Shown: in pieces, positions 1-6,680 of the stretch
Layout: each line of letters starts with the position of its first letter
How positions within the stretch are numbered: position 1 is the first letter of the stretch
Source of the DNA: a virus
Strand: one strand, 5' to 3'
Virus record (IMG/VR): IMGVR_UViG_3300036766_002289
Coordinates: 216,056 to 280,055 of that record
DNA length: 64,000 nucleotides
Notes under the pieces: model-generated
Seen by the model: the letters and a program-made list of their open reading frames with translations, nothing else
What the model was told of the DNA's origin: nothing
Database searches by the model: none
Program-made: the position numbers and the translations under genes

Positions 1-1
1 T

Positions 2-2002
2 GTTCCTTGGATTTTCCGTGAACTTATCAATAATAGACTAAGATTGCCAGAAGATACTCCAGTTACTCTTCAACAATTAGATATATTTAATAAGAGCAAA
101 GCAGTCTTAAAAGGACTTGGTAAAGAACTGGATATCAATAAATACGACCGTCCACAACTCTGGCAGACTCTTGGCGAAATTGAAGGCAAGACTACTAAAC
201 GTCAAGAAAAAGCAAAAATTAAGCAAGAAGGCTCAGAAAGAATATATGAAGATAAGGAATGGTTGGTCATAAAAATGACTAAACCTGAAGCTTGTCAATA
301 TTATGCTAAAGGTACAAAATGGTGTACCTCCGACCCTGAAACTGCTGCTGGCTATCTAGAGCAAGGCCCATTATTCATGATTTATCATAATGGGCAAATA
401 TATGCGCAGGCTCATGTTGAGAGTGGCCAGTTAATGGACCCGCAGGATGTTCCAATACCACCTAATAAAGTCCCAGAAAAATTAAGGGACATTATAATGA
501 ACAACGTTCACCAACAGGACGAAGATGATGATACTTTCAGGGGAAAAAGAAATCAACTTTTTGGCATTAAAGAAAAGGTTATAACTTATCCAGATGGCTT
601 TTATTGGGGCACTTCAGACCATAAAGATTTTTCTTTAATAGACCCTTCTGGCTCAGATGAAGTTAACTTAATGATAAGAGACGGATATCTCTATGTAGAA
701 AGACCAAAAGATAAAGACCTAGAAGCCATGCTAAGCAAAAAAGGTAGTTTAAAAGACTCACTAGCTTCATATAGAACAGCTTCTGCGTGGAATAAATATA
801 TCGTCGATTTCATACTAAAAAATAAAGAAATTAGAAATATAAATATCATTAGAAATGATTGGAATTTTGGCGACCTGTCCGAGGAAGATAGAAATAAGAT
901 ATTCACCGCAAGAAAAGACTTAATGCCAGAAATTGATTTTAAGACTTCAGACGGCAAATTATGGGCACATCAAGGTTTAAGATCGTATGTATTGTTATCC
1001 GATTGGTATCCAATACTTTCTATGCAATTAGAGACTAAAAACTATTTAAATTATGGAAACTGGCTAAATCAGCCTAAATCTCAAATATTGAAAGATGAAG
1101 CACTTGATAAATCCAAATATAGCTTAGCAACAACGGAATTTTTACTAAAAAACAAGATAGAACACGCTCCAGATAGAAATACAAAGCATTATAACAGTTG
1201 GAAATTTGAAGATTTAATGCCTGAGCATCGCGCAATTATACTAAAGAATTATCCAGATTTCTTAGATAATCTGACTTACCACACTAAAGAATCTGGCGAT
1301 CAAGGTGAATTATTAAAAAGATTAGCCTCAAATAGTAGTTTTTATGATATTAAACCATTTGATGACAAAACAGTGATTTTAAGACAAAATGATACAATTG
1401 CTAAAGACTCTTTAACCACTGGTGGTAGTGGTAGCTCATACTACAGTGGCACTCTGACAAATATCATAGGTGGCAGGGATGAGAGAGCAAAAATCATAAA
1501 AATACTGCGAGATAAAGTACATTCATTTGGAGATGATGAAACCATTTCTTGGGGATTTGAAAAAGCTTTGAAAGATAACGACTTAGCAAAAATTAAAAGA
1601 GAACTACCCTTTTTTGATACCAATTTATTAGATAAAATAGACAAGAAATCTTTTAATGTGTCTTCATCCCTGGCTAATTCAATCGGTAAACATGTTTTAT
1701 CTAAATTCATGGAAATTTTATACAATGACATTAAGCCCTTCGAGAATCATAAATTTAAAATAAGGTTAAAAGATAATGCCATTCATTATGTTGTAAATTA
1801 CGATAGTGCCATAGAAGCTTATAAGCAAGATAAGAGTTTGAAACCACTTGAAAATGAATATCTAGCATGGAAAAATACGATCAAAATACCACCCGAAACT
1901 CTAGAACAACAAACAACAAATATTCCTAGAGGAATGGATAAAGAAGCGTTTGTTAATGGAATAAAGGACTATCACAGAAATAATTATGAGTTCGTATATT
2001 AA
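2..2002 (+). CDS. Large late-type protein with KGTKWCT domain (5' end outside window)
   Basis: The frame is open from base 2, so the true start lies upstream of the window; the first start-like codon inside is a TTG at 44. About 667 residues are visible. A conserved-looking block with the motif KGTKWCT (residues 90-95 counted from the TTG) is followed by GPLFMIYHNGQIYAQ and a MDPQDVP segment. From memory, this W-C-T module recurs in phage proteins of unknown role and may be a distant relative of the H-C-V-G module in PcfJ-like proteins such as the one at 33747. The rest is Lys/Asn-rich and has no membrane segment or signal peptide. It lies 20 bases before another late-type gene, which fits a virion or internal head protein, but the function is unknown. 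Confidence 0.8.
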   Translation, partial: VPWIFRELINNRLRLPEDTPVTLQQLDIFNKSKAVLKGLGKELDINKYDRPQLWQTLGEIEGKTTKRQEKAKIKQEGSERIYEDKEWLVIKMTKPEACQYYAKGTKWCTSDPETAAGYLEQGPLFMIYHNGQIYAQAHVESGQLMDPQDVPIPPNKVPEKLRDIIMNNVHQQDEDDDTFRGKRNQLFGIKEKVITYPDGFYWGTSDHKDFSLIDPSGSDEVNLMIRDGYLYVERPKDKDLEAMLSKKGSLKDSLASYRTASAWNKYIVDFILKNKEIRNINIIRNDWNFGDLSEEDRNKIFTARKDLMPEIDFKTSDGKLWAHQGLRSYVLLSDWYPILSMQLETKNYLNYGNWLNQPKSQILKDEALDKSKYSLATTEFLLKNKIEHAPDRNTKHYNSWKFEDLMPEHRAIILKNYPDFLDNLTYHTKESGDQGELLKRLASNSSFYDIKPFDDKTVILRQNDTIAKDSLTTGGSGSSYYSGTLTNIIGGRDERAKIIKILRDKVHSFGDDETISWGFEKALKDNDLAKIKRELPFFDTNLLDKIDKKSFNVSSSLANSIGKHVLSKFMEILYNDIKPFENHKFKIRLKDNAIHYVVNYDSAIEAYKQDKSLKPLENEYLAWKNTIKIPPETLEQQTTNIPRGMDKEAFVNGIKDYHRNNYEFVY

Positions 2003-2013
2003 GCTTGTCTACT

Positions 2014-2022
2014 AAATAATAT
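2014..2022 (+). promoter_or_regulatory. AT-rich late-type element AAATAATAT against the start codon
   Basis: The AT-rich run directly abuts the ATG at 2023, and no SD is visible. Similar elements precede the minus-strand virion-type genes at 37 kb and 49 kb. A late promoter resembling the T4 TATAAATA box is the likeliest reading, but being this close to the ATG would give a leaderless or nearly leaderless mRNA. Confidence 0.35.
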
Positions 2023-2868
2023 ATGTTAGATTTCCGTAGTTTTGTAGAAATGCCTATACAGGTTAACCTGTTAGGCAATTGGCAAGATAAAGACAAAACT
2101 TACCGTTGGGATAAGCCAAGTATCGGTATTTTAACATCTCCAGTCGGAGTAGAGAAAATTACTCAAAAATGGAGTAAGCTACCACAGCAATTCAACGCTT
2201 GGATGCTTAAAGGACCAGGAGCTTCAAAATATAGAGAAGTTGGCGAAGTTCAACCTGAATTCATAACTAATAATTTAAAATTGAAAATAGTTCCTAATCC
2301 ACAAAAGCCTGATGAAATTAGTATTGACCCCAACGCTATAAACGTGATATATACACAAAATGTAGGTGCTGAGAAGGTTCCTTTTACGGCTTGGTTAATA
2401 GCCCACCGTTTTGGTCATGCAATTAAGAATGACCAAGTTTTCAAGCATTTATCCACAGAACTAGAAAGAGATGTAAAAGAAATAATGCAAAGCATGTTCG
2501 GCAGACAACCATCTAAATCTAGTTGGGGTGGCTATGATTCTAAAGGTTATAAGTTCCTCACACAATTCGTAAATGCTTTGGGGACAATGGGTTCTGCTAG
2601 AAAGGGTGCGATAAGGACATTCTTTGAGTTTCCTTATGAATTATTGGCACAATTCATGCTCACTGGTAAGATTAGGTTTAATCGTCTTCCATTTAAAATA
2701 TTAGACTATTATACTTGGGGCAGACCACAATATATTAGACCACAATGGGCGTTGAAAGAAGATGATTTTGAGCGATGGAATGGTTATATTTCCCATATGG
2801 AAGAGAAATATCAACAACTTTTAGAAGAAATTGTTGAGCGTTGTGTTGGACATATTTTTGTTATGTGA
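2023..2868 (+). CDS. Late-type protein with degenerate metallopeptidase-like HRxGH motif
   Basis: The 281-residue protein begins MLDFRSFVEM, an N-terminal peptide of the same style as the products at 37142 and 48789 (F-R/K-x-F/W), which recalls T4 capsid-targeting peptides. Around residues 126-134 it has LIAHRFGHAI, laid out like a zinc-peptidase HExxH but with Arg in place of the catalytic Glu, followed later by FEFPYELLAQFML. An inactive or divergent peptidase fold is possible but not shown. There is no signal peptide. It starts 20 bases after the preceding gene with an AT-rich element and no SD, and is followed by an HNH endonuclease gene. Function unknown; a virion-associated role is inferred. 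Confidence 0.8.
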   Translation: MLDFRSFVEMPIQVNLLGNWQDKDKTYRWDKPSIGILTSPVGVEKITQKWSKLPQQFNAWMLKGPGASKYREVGEVQPEFITNNLKLKIVPNPQKPDEISIDPNAINVIYTQNVGAEKVPFTAWLIAHRFGHAIKNDQVFKHLSTELERDVKEIMQSMFGRQPSKSSWGGYDSKGYKFLTQFVNALGTMGSARKGAIRTFFEFPYELLAQFMLTGKIRFNRLPFKILDYYTWGRPQYIRPQWALKEDDFERWNGYISHMEEKYQQLLEEIVERCVGHIFVM

Positions 2869-2874
2869 AATAAT

Positions 2875-3690
2875 ATGCAAATTCGTAGTATTAAAGAAAA
2901 AGAAAAAAGAGATAATTGGAAAAAACTCAACCTTTGCCTAAAATGCGGGTCGTCAGTATTTGACAATAAATCTATGTGTGAATATCACTGGAATAAATAT
3001 AAAGAAAGACATAACATAATCAGGAAAGAAAAAAGAGAAAAAGGAATATGTTATGATTGTCTTCAACCATCTGTTGAAGGTAAGCATTATTGCGAACTCC
3101 ATATTCGGCATCATAGAAACAAAGGCAGACTTTACAAAAATAATAACCCCCAAAAAGTGAGAGCGGATAGTAGAATTTCTTCGGCCAAAATGCGTGCGCA
3201 ATGTCAAACTAATAATATATGTTTTGGATGTAAATTATCTAATGATAGAAAGACTTTATATTGTTCAGCGTGCCTACTTATAAGAAATCAATCTAAAATA
3301 AATAGAATGCAAAAAAGATTAGCTGAGGGATTATGCAAAACATGCGGCCAAAATAAATTTGTCACAAAAGAAGGACAACAATGTGAAATTTGCTATTTAA
3401 AATGGATTAATAGAACTTCCCTAAATAATGAACAAAATTATTCAAATTTGAAAATACTACTCGAAAGTCAAAACGGAATTTGTCCTTACACTGGCAGAGA
3501 ACTTATATTAACTGTTAATGCGTCAATCGACCATAAAATACCAAAATCAAAAGGCGGCAATAATAATTTAGCAAACTTGCAATGGGTTTATTATGGTGAG
3601 GATTTCAACGTTAATTTCATGAAAAGTAATTATCTGGAACAAGATTTTCTTGCGGCAATTAGAATAATTTATAAGTACTGTATTACTTAA
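2875..3690 (+). CDS. HNH homing endonuclease with repeated CxxC zinc knuckles
   Basis: The C-terminal third carries an HNH nuclease core, SIDHKIPKSKGG followed by NNNLANLQWV (about residues 216-238), with the His that activates water and the Asn-containing second half. The N-terminal 170 residues contain four C-x2-C units, each paired with a downstream C/H (near residues 22, 60, 115 and 155), which look like zinc knuckles for DNA binding. The protein is 271 residues and strongly basic. It begins 6 bases after a virion-type gene. Free-standing HNH genes of this kind are common mobile elements in T4-like phages; the target is unknown. The gene is AT-rich and Lys/Asn-rich, in keeping with late-region neighbours. 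Confidence 0.88.
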   Translation: MQIRSIKEKEKRDNWKKLNLCLKCGSSVFDNKSMCEYHWNKYKERHNIIRKEKREKGICYDCLQPSVEGKHYCELHIRHHRNKGRLYKNNNPQKVRADSRISSAKMRAQCQTNNICFGCKLSNDRKTLYCSACLLIRNQSKINRMQKRLAEGLCKTCGQNKFVTKEGQQCEICYLKWINRTSLNNEQNYSNLKILLESQNGICPYTGRELILTVNASIDHKIPKSKGGNNNLANLQWVYYGEDFNVNFMKSNYLEQDFLAAIRIIYKYCIT

Positions 3691-3745
3691 ATACCATACG
3701 CTGTACATTTTTGTTATTCCCACTATATACCTAACAAGGAGGAAC

Positions 3746-3976
3746 ATGCAGAAATTAATTACCAGAATTGCTTTGTCTAGGTTCGGTGTAGAAGCTTTCC
3801 AAAATGAAGTAAACTCTTACATGGAAGCAGGTTGGGACTTGGTTGAATACGATGTTGAGCCTGGTTTCTTGAGAATTGTCTGCACTGCATTATTTGAAAA
3901 AGCTTGTGATTGTGCCTGTTGCCAGGAAAAATGCTCCTGCGACTGTGATTGCTGCAAAAAACATCAAGAACCGTAA
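3746..3976 (+). CDS. DUF4177-like small protein with Cys-rich tail
   Basis: The 76-residue protein has a good SD (AAGGAGG, 3736-3742) before its ATG. Residues 20-45 (NSYMEAGWDLVEYDVEPGF) resemble the GWELV core of DUF4177-type small phage proteins; the product at 42940 has the same core. The last 25 residues are very Cys-rich (CDCACC, CSCDCDCC) and could bind metal. It stands alone just before a sigma70-type promoter. Function unknown. Confidence 0.78.
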   Translation: MQKLITRIALSRFGVEAFQNEVNSYMEAGWDLVEYDVEPGFLRIVCTALFEKACDCACCQEKCSCDCDCCKKHQEP

Positions 3977-3983
3977 TTTTCAG

Positions 3984-4011
3984 TTTACAAAAAATGAATC
4001 CGTAGTATACT
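3984..4011 (+). promoter_or_regulatory. Sigma70-type promoter TTTACA-16-TATACT
   Basis: A -35 TTTACA lies at 3984-3989 and a -10 TATACT at 4006-4011, with a 16-bp spacer ending CGTAG. The same layout recurs at 18828, 22217, 30108, 37527 and 54247. Expected transcription start is about 4018, almost on the ATG at 4019. Confidence 0.7.
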
Positions 4012-4018
4012 AGGTGAG

Positions 4019-4186
4019 ATGAATCCTTGGTTTATTGCTGGTGTTCTGCTAGGGCTATTGGACTTAATAGCCTTGTGGGTCTGTGCCCATACTGAGTACT
4101 TTGCTCAGTTTATGTGGGTTCATAGCCTCATCCTCGCCATTTCCGTTGCCTGGGTCTGGTTGGTTCGGCCCATGAGGAAAAAATGA
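4019..4186 (+). CDS. Small two-helix membrane protein
   Basis: A 55-residue frame, MNPWFIAGVLLG onward, contains two hydrophobic stretches (about residues 5-23 and 34-49) and ends with a basic RPMRKK tail. It overlaps the next gene by ATGA, as most genes here do. The promoter at 3984-4011 would start transcription at or next to this ATG, so it would be leaderless, or else is not translated and the operon begins at 4183. A GGTGAG at 4013-4018 is too close to serve as SD. Confidence 0.55.
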   Translation: MNPWFIAGVLLGLLDLIALWVCAHTEYFAQFMWVHSLILAISVAWVWLVRPMRKK

Positions 4187-4527
4187 AAACCTACGTCCTT
4201 ATAGGAAACGTGGATGAAAGCAATGCAAATTGCCTTACTGAAAAAGGACAAAACATCCGCGAGTTGATTCCTGGCACCACAGAAATTAAAAAAGAGTTTG
4301 ATGCACCTAGTTGGGAGATTGCCAGATTTGTGTATGACGAATACAATGGGTATTGTTCAGTAGCGTCTGAATACATTCCAGCATTGGCGGCATATTACGG
4401 ATACAAAGTAGAAAAAATTTCAAGTAAAAATGAAAAAGAAGCCGTTGTGTTTTTGTATATTTCATTGTTCATTAGTGCTGTTGTTGGCGCATTTATAAAT
4501 TTTCTATTCTCGGTTTTTGTTGGCTGA
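4183..4527 (+). CDS. Uncharacterised protein with C-terminal membrane helix
   Basis: The 114-residue protein has a soluble N-terminal part (MKTYVLIGNVDESN...) and a single hydrophobic helix at about residues 90-113, giving a tail-anchored layout. It overlaps the upstream membrane-peptide gene by 4 bases. The 16-mer boundary element begins immediately after its TGA. No family recognised. Confidence 0.72.
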   Translation: MKTYVLIGNVDESNANCLTEKGQNIRELIPGTTEIKKEFDAPSWEIARFVYDEYNGYCSVASEYIPALAAYYGYKVEKISSKNEKEAVVFLYISLFISAVVGAFINFLFSVFVG

Positions 4528-4543
4528 TAGCTTAGTTGTACCA
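4528..4543 (+). repeat. Boundary element copy 1 (TAGCTTAGTTGTACCA)
   Basis: Exact copy, starting directly after the TGA at 4525-4527 and ending 11 nt before the next ATG. One of 18 plus-strand copies in the window; role unknown (promoter, processing site or translation element). Confidence 0.9.
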
Positions 4544-4554
4544 GTGAGGTCTCA

Positions 4555-4716
4555 ATGGCTAGTAAAAATGACGAAGGCGCAGCATTTTTGATTCTTGTGT
4601 TTGTAAGTGCTGTAATTGGTGCCTGCATAAGTTTTGGTATCAATGGCACAATACAATCCGCCTTCCTTGGGTTTGGCATAGGTGCAGTAATACCGATTAT
4701 CATGTTGATGCTATAG
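4555..4716 (+). CDS. Small two-helix membrane protein
   Basis: The 53-residue frame starts MASKNDEGAAFL and has two hydrophobic segments (about 9-28 and 34-53) separated by Gly/Asn. It lies between two boundary elements, and its TAG stop is the first codon of the second element. SD is weak (GTGAGG, 4544-4549). It resembles in style the membrane peptides at 4019 and 12096, but no family is recognised. Confidence 0.62.
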   Translation: MASKNDEGAAFLILVFVSAVIGACISFGINGTIQSAFLGFGIGAVIPIIMLML

Positions 4717-4729
4717 CTTAGTTGTACCA
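4714..4729 (+). repeat. Boundary element copy 2
   Basis: Exact 16-mer; its TAG is the stop codon of the upstream gene, and the rIIB-like ATG follows 38 nt later. Confidence 0.9.
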
Positions 4730-4767
4730 GTGGATTTGTTCTGAAACCTAAAAACAGGAGAACTTTC

Positions 4768-5670
4768 ATGATTCCTAGTGGCGTTATCATCTCGGATTCT
4801 GGCACCATCACTGTCTCTGTCAATGGCAAGCTATTTTCTTTTGCCAATGACCACATGAACTACAATCTTGTGAAGGAAGCACTCAAGAAGAATGATTTAG
4901 ATTCTATTGAAAAGCTTGCCGATATTCCCAAATCTGTTACCGCATATACGGGTGCTGCGGTGGTTGTCAAGGATGGCATGGTCCTTTATAAGGACAAACC
5001 GCTTGACAATAGTTTAACTCGCCGCATTCTTAACCTTATGAATGAAGGCTTCCCGTTTGAACCTATGCTTAAGTTCCTTGAGAATTTGATGCTCAATCCT
5101 TCGTGTCATGCGGTCAAGGAACTTTATGGTTTCCTTGTTCATCGCAACCTGCCGATTACTGTGGATGGGTGCTTTCTGGCATATAAGTCGGTTACGCCTG
5201 AATACCTGGATTGGAACTCTCGGTCTATCGACAATAAGGTTGGTGCTAAGATTGAGCCTATGGAACGTAATGAAGTCGATGATAACTGGCGTGAAGCCTG
5301 CTCCAGTGGTTATCATGTTGGCTCAATCGAGTATGTTGATGGTTTCCATCGCCATGATGGGCATATTATGATTGTTAAGGTCAATCCGAAGGATGTGGTT
5401 AGCGTGCCTGTCAATGAATGCACTAAATGCCGCACCTGTTGGTATGAAGTCGTGGGTGAAATGCAAGAGGAAGAATTGGTTCGTCCTGTCTACGCCACTA
5501 CCGATACCAGCTATACCCCGTCTGTGCCTACCACTTGGTCTGACGGCGCGGCTTGGCCAGATAGTGACGATGAAGAAAATGATGAAGATGATTATGAAGA
5601 TTGGGGCGGTGACGAAGACGACGATGATGACGATGAAGACGATGATGAATTCGGCCCCGCTGAGCATTGA
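4768..5670 (+). CDS. rIIB: rIIB-like protein
   Basis: The 300-residue product matches the rIIB-like phage family: an N-terminal strand-rich part (TITVSVNGKLFSFANDH), then the conserved block AYKSVTPEYLDWNS (about 150-163), RNEVDDNW (about 178-185) and CSSGYHVGSIEYV (about 188-200), then HIMIVKVNPKDVVSVP and CRTCWYEVVGE. T4 rIIB is about 312 residues, so the length fits. The last 40 residues are almost all Asp/Glu, an acidic tail not typical of T4 rIIB. In T4, rIIA and rIIB act together at the membrane and allow growth on lambda lysogens; the biochemical role is unsettled. SD CAGGAGAA precedes the ATG. A strong terminator follows, and the rIIA-like gene lies 1 kb downstream, the reverse of the T4 order. 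Confidence 0.9.
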   Translation: MIPSGVIISDSGTITVSVNGKLFSFANDHMNYNLVKEALKKNDLDSIEKLADIPKSVTAYTGAAVVVKDGMVLYKDKPLDNSLTRRILNLMNEGFPFEPMLKFLENLMLNPSCHAVKELYGFLVHRNLPITVDGCFLAYKSVTPEYLDWNSRSIDNKVGAKIEPMERNEVDDNWREACSSGYHVGSIEYVDGFHRHDGHIMIVKVNPKDVVSVPVNECTKCRTCWYEVVGEMQEEELVRPVYATTDTSYTPSVPTTWSDGAAWPDSDDEENDEDDYEDWGGDEDDDDDDEDDDEFGPAEH

Positions 5671-5686
5671 TTGATTTTGTAACATT

Positions 5687-5725
5687 AAATGGGGACTAGA
5701 GTTTTTCTAGTCCCCATTTTCTTTA
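5687..5725 (+). terminator. Rho-independent terminator after rIIB
   Basis: A perfect 14-bp stem (5687-5700 with 5706-5719) with loop GTTTT is followed by a T-rich run (TTTTCTTT). It ends the rIIB transcript. Confidence 0.92.
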
Positions 5726-5740
5726 GAAAGGAATATAAAA

Positions 5741-6118
5741 ATGATTGTTGTGGGGAGAAACGATACCAAGCCAATCAGTCCTGAAATCAGGATTAAGTAT
5801 TTCAATACTTTGAACGAAGCTGAAGATTTCATTGATTGGATTGAAAACAACATTGATAGAGAAGGCGTCCGTAAGGGTGATTACTACATTGACGGTCCTG
5901 AAAGTGGTATGCCTGAAATTAAGGAGGCAATGGTGATTTTGAGTTCAGCTTGTGATAAGGTTTATCTTGAAACAGATTTGCCTTGTCCGTTTGTTAAGAA
6001 TTTCTTGCCTAAGCAACCGCCATTGACTATCCAGTTTGATACGACCTATGATACTGGTGTTCAGTATGTGCGGGATAATTTTGGTTTGGACCCTGAAGTA
6101 ATTAATACTCGGAACTAA
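5741..6118 (+). CDS. Uncharacterised phage protein
   Basis: The 125-residue acidic soluble protein begins 16 bases after the terminator with SD GAAAGGAA. It contains LNEAEDFIDWIENNID and a Pro-rich FLPKQPPLTIQFD segment. No domain recognised. It is co-directional with the gene 13 bases downstream. Confidence 0.72.
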   Translation: MIVVGRNDTKPISPEIRIKYFNTLNEAEDFIDWIENNIDREGVRKGDYYIDGPESGMPEIKEAMVILSSACDKVYLETDLPCPFVKNFLPKQPPLTIQFDTTYDTGVQYVRDNFGLDPEVINTRN

Positions 6119-6131
6119 CAGGAGAATAATC

Positions 6132-6614
6132 ATGGGTATTGACCATAATGCTTATATTGGACCTTATCTCCGCGTAACGGGGACTGTTGAAAAAAGAGAA
6201 GTGGATTATTGTGCAGATCATAACCGTGGTGATGCTGCTTATTGCCCGCAATGCGGCAAATCTAAAAAGGACCGCATTAGTGTTAAAGAAGGCAATAATG
6301 CACCAGGCGATTGGCAAGGTGAATATCCCAAGGGCGAATTCTACAATTATTTAAGTTCTACCGCTCATTACTCAGACCCTGATATTAAGGATGGTAAGAG
6401 AACATATATTTATATCCCAAATCGCTATTACAAGGAAATGAGTATTCCATCCATTGAAGGTGGTAAGTATTCTGAGGAAGAAGTTGACTTGGAAGCCCTG
6501 AATGTTGCAGAAATGAAGAAAAAATTCACCAAACTCTTCAAGGACGAAATTGCTTATTTGAAGCAGTGGTTTGAAGTGGAAATAAAATTCGGCTATATCA
6601 GCTATTGTTCATAG
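6132..6614 (+). CDS. Uncharacterised protein with a CPQC zinc-type motif
   Basis: The 160-residue protein has SD CAGGAG before MGIDHNAYIG. A CxxC (CPQCGKSKK, about residues 38-46) with an upstream CADH may bind zinc. The C-terminal half is predicted helical (VAEMKKKFTKLFKDEIAYLKQW). Found between the rIIB-like and rIIA-like genes. Function unknown. Confidence 0.74.
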   Translation: MGIDHNAYIGPYLRVTGTVEKREVDYCADHNRGDAAYCPQCGKSKKDRISVKEGNNAPGDWQGEYPKGEFYNYLSSTAHYSDPDIKDGKRTYIYIPNRYYKEMSIPSIEGGKYSEEEVDLEALNVAEMKKKFTKLFKDEIAYLKQWFEVEIKFGYISYCS

Positions 6615-6619
6615 ACGGA

Positions 6620-6635
6620 TACCTTAGTTGTACCA
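6620..6635 (+). repeat. Boundary element copy 3 (TACCTTAG variant)
   Basis: One mismatch (TAC for TAG). It lies 5 nt after the upstream TAG, and 12 nt before TTG 6648 or 45 nt before GTG 6681 of the rIIA-like gene. Confidence 0.85.
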
Positions 6636-6680
6636 GTAGAGTCAGAGTTGAGAACAAGGGTTTTACTTGGAGTAATAAAT

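Noticed and set aside
2428-2445. Active zinc protease in the product of 2023
   Set aside because: The motif is HRxGH, lacking the catalytic Glu of HExxH, so activity is not claimed.
5323-5685. Hydrophobic minus-strand frame at the end of rIIB
   Set aside because: It is only the complement of the GAT/GAA-rich codons of the acidic tail (Ile/Val/Phe on the other strand).
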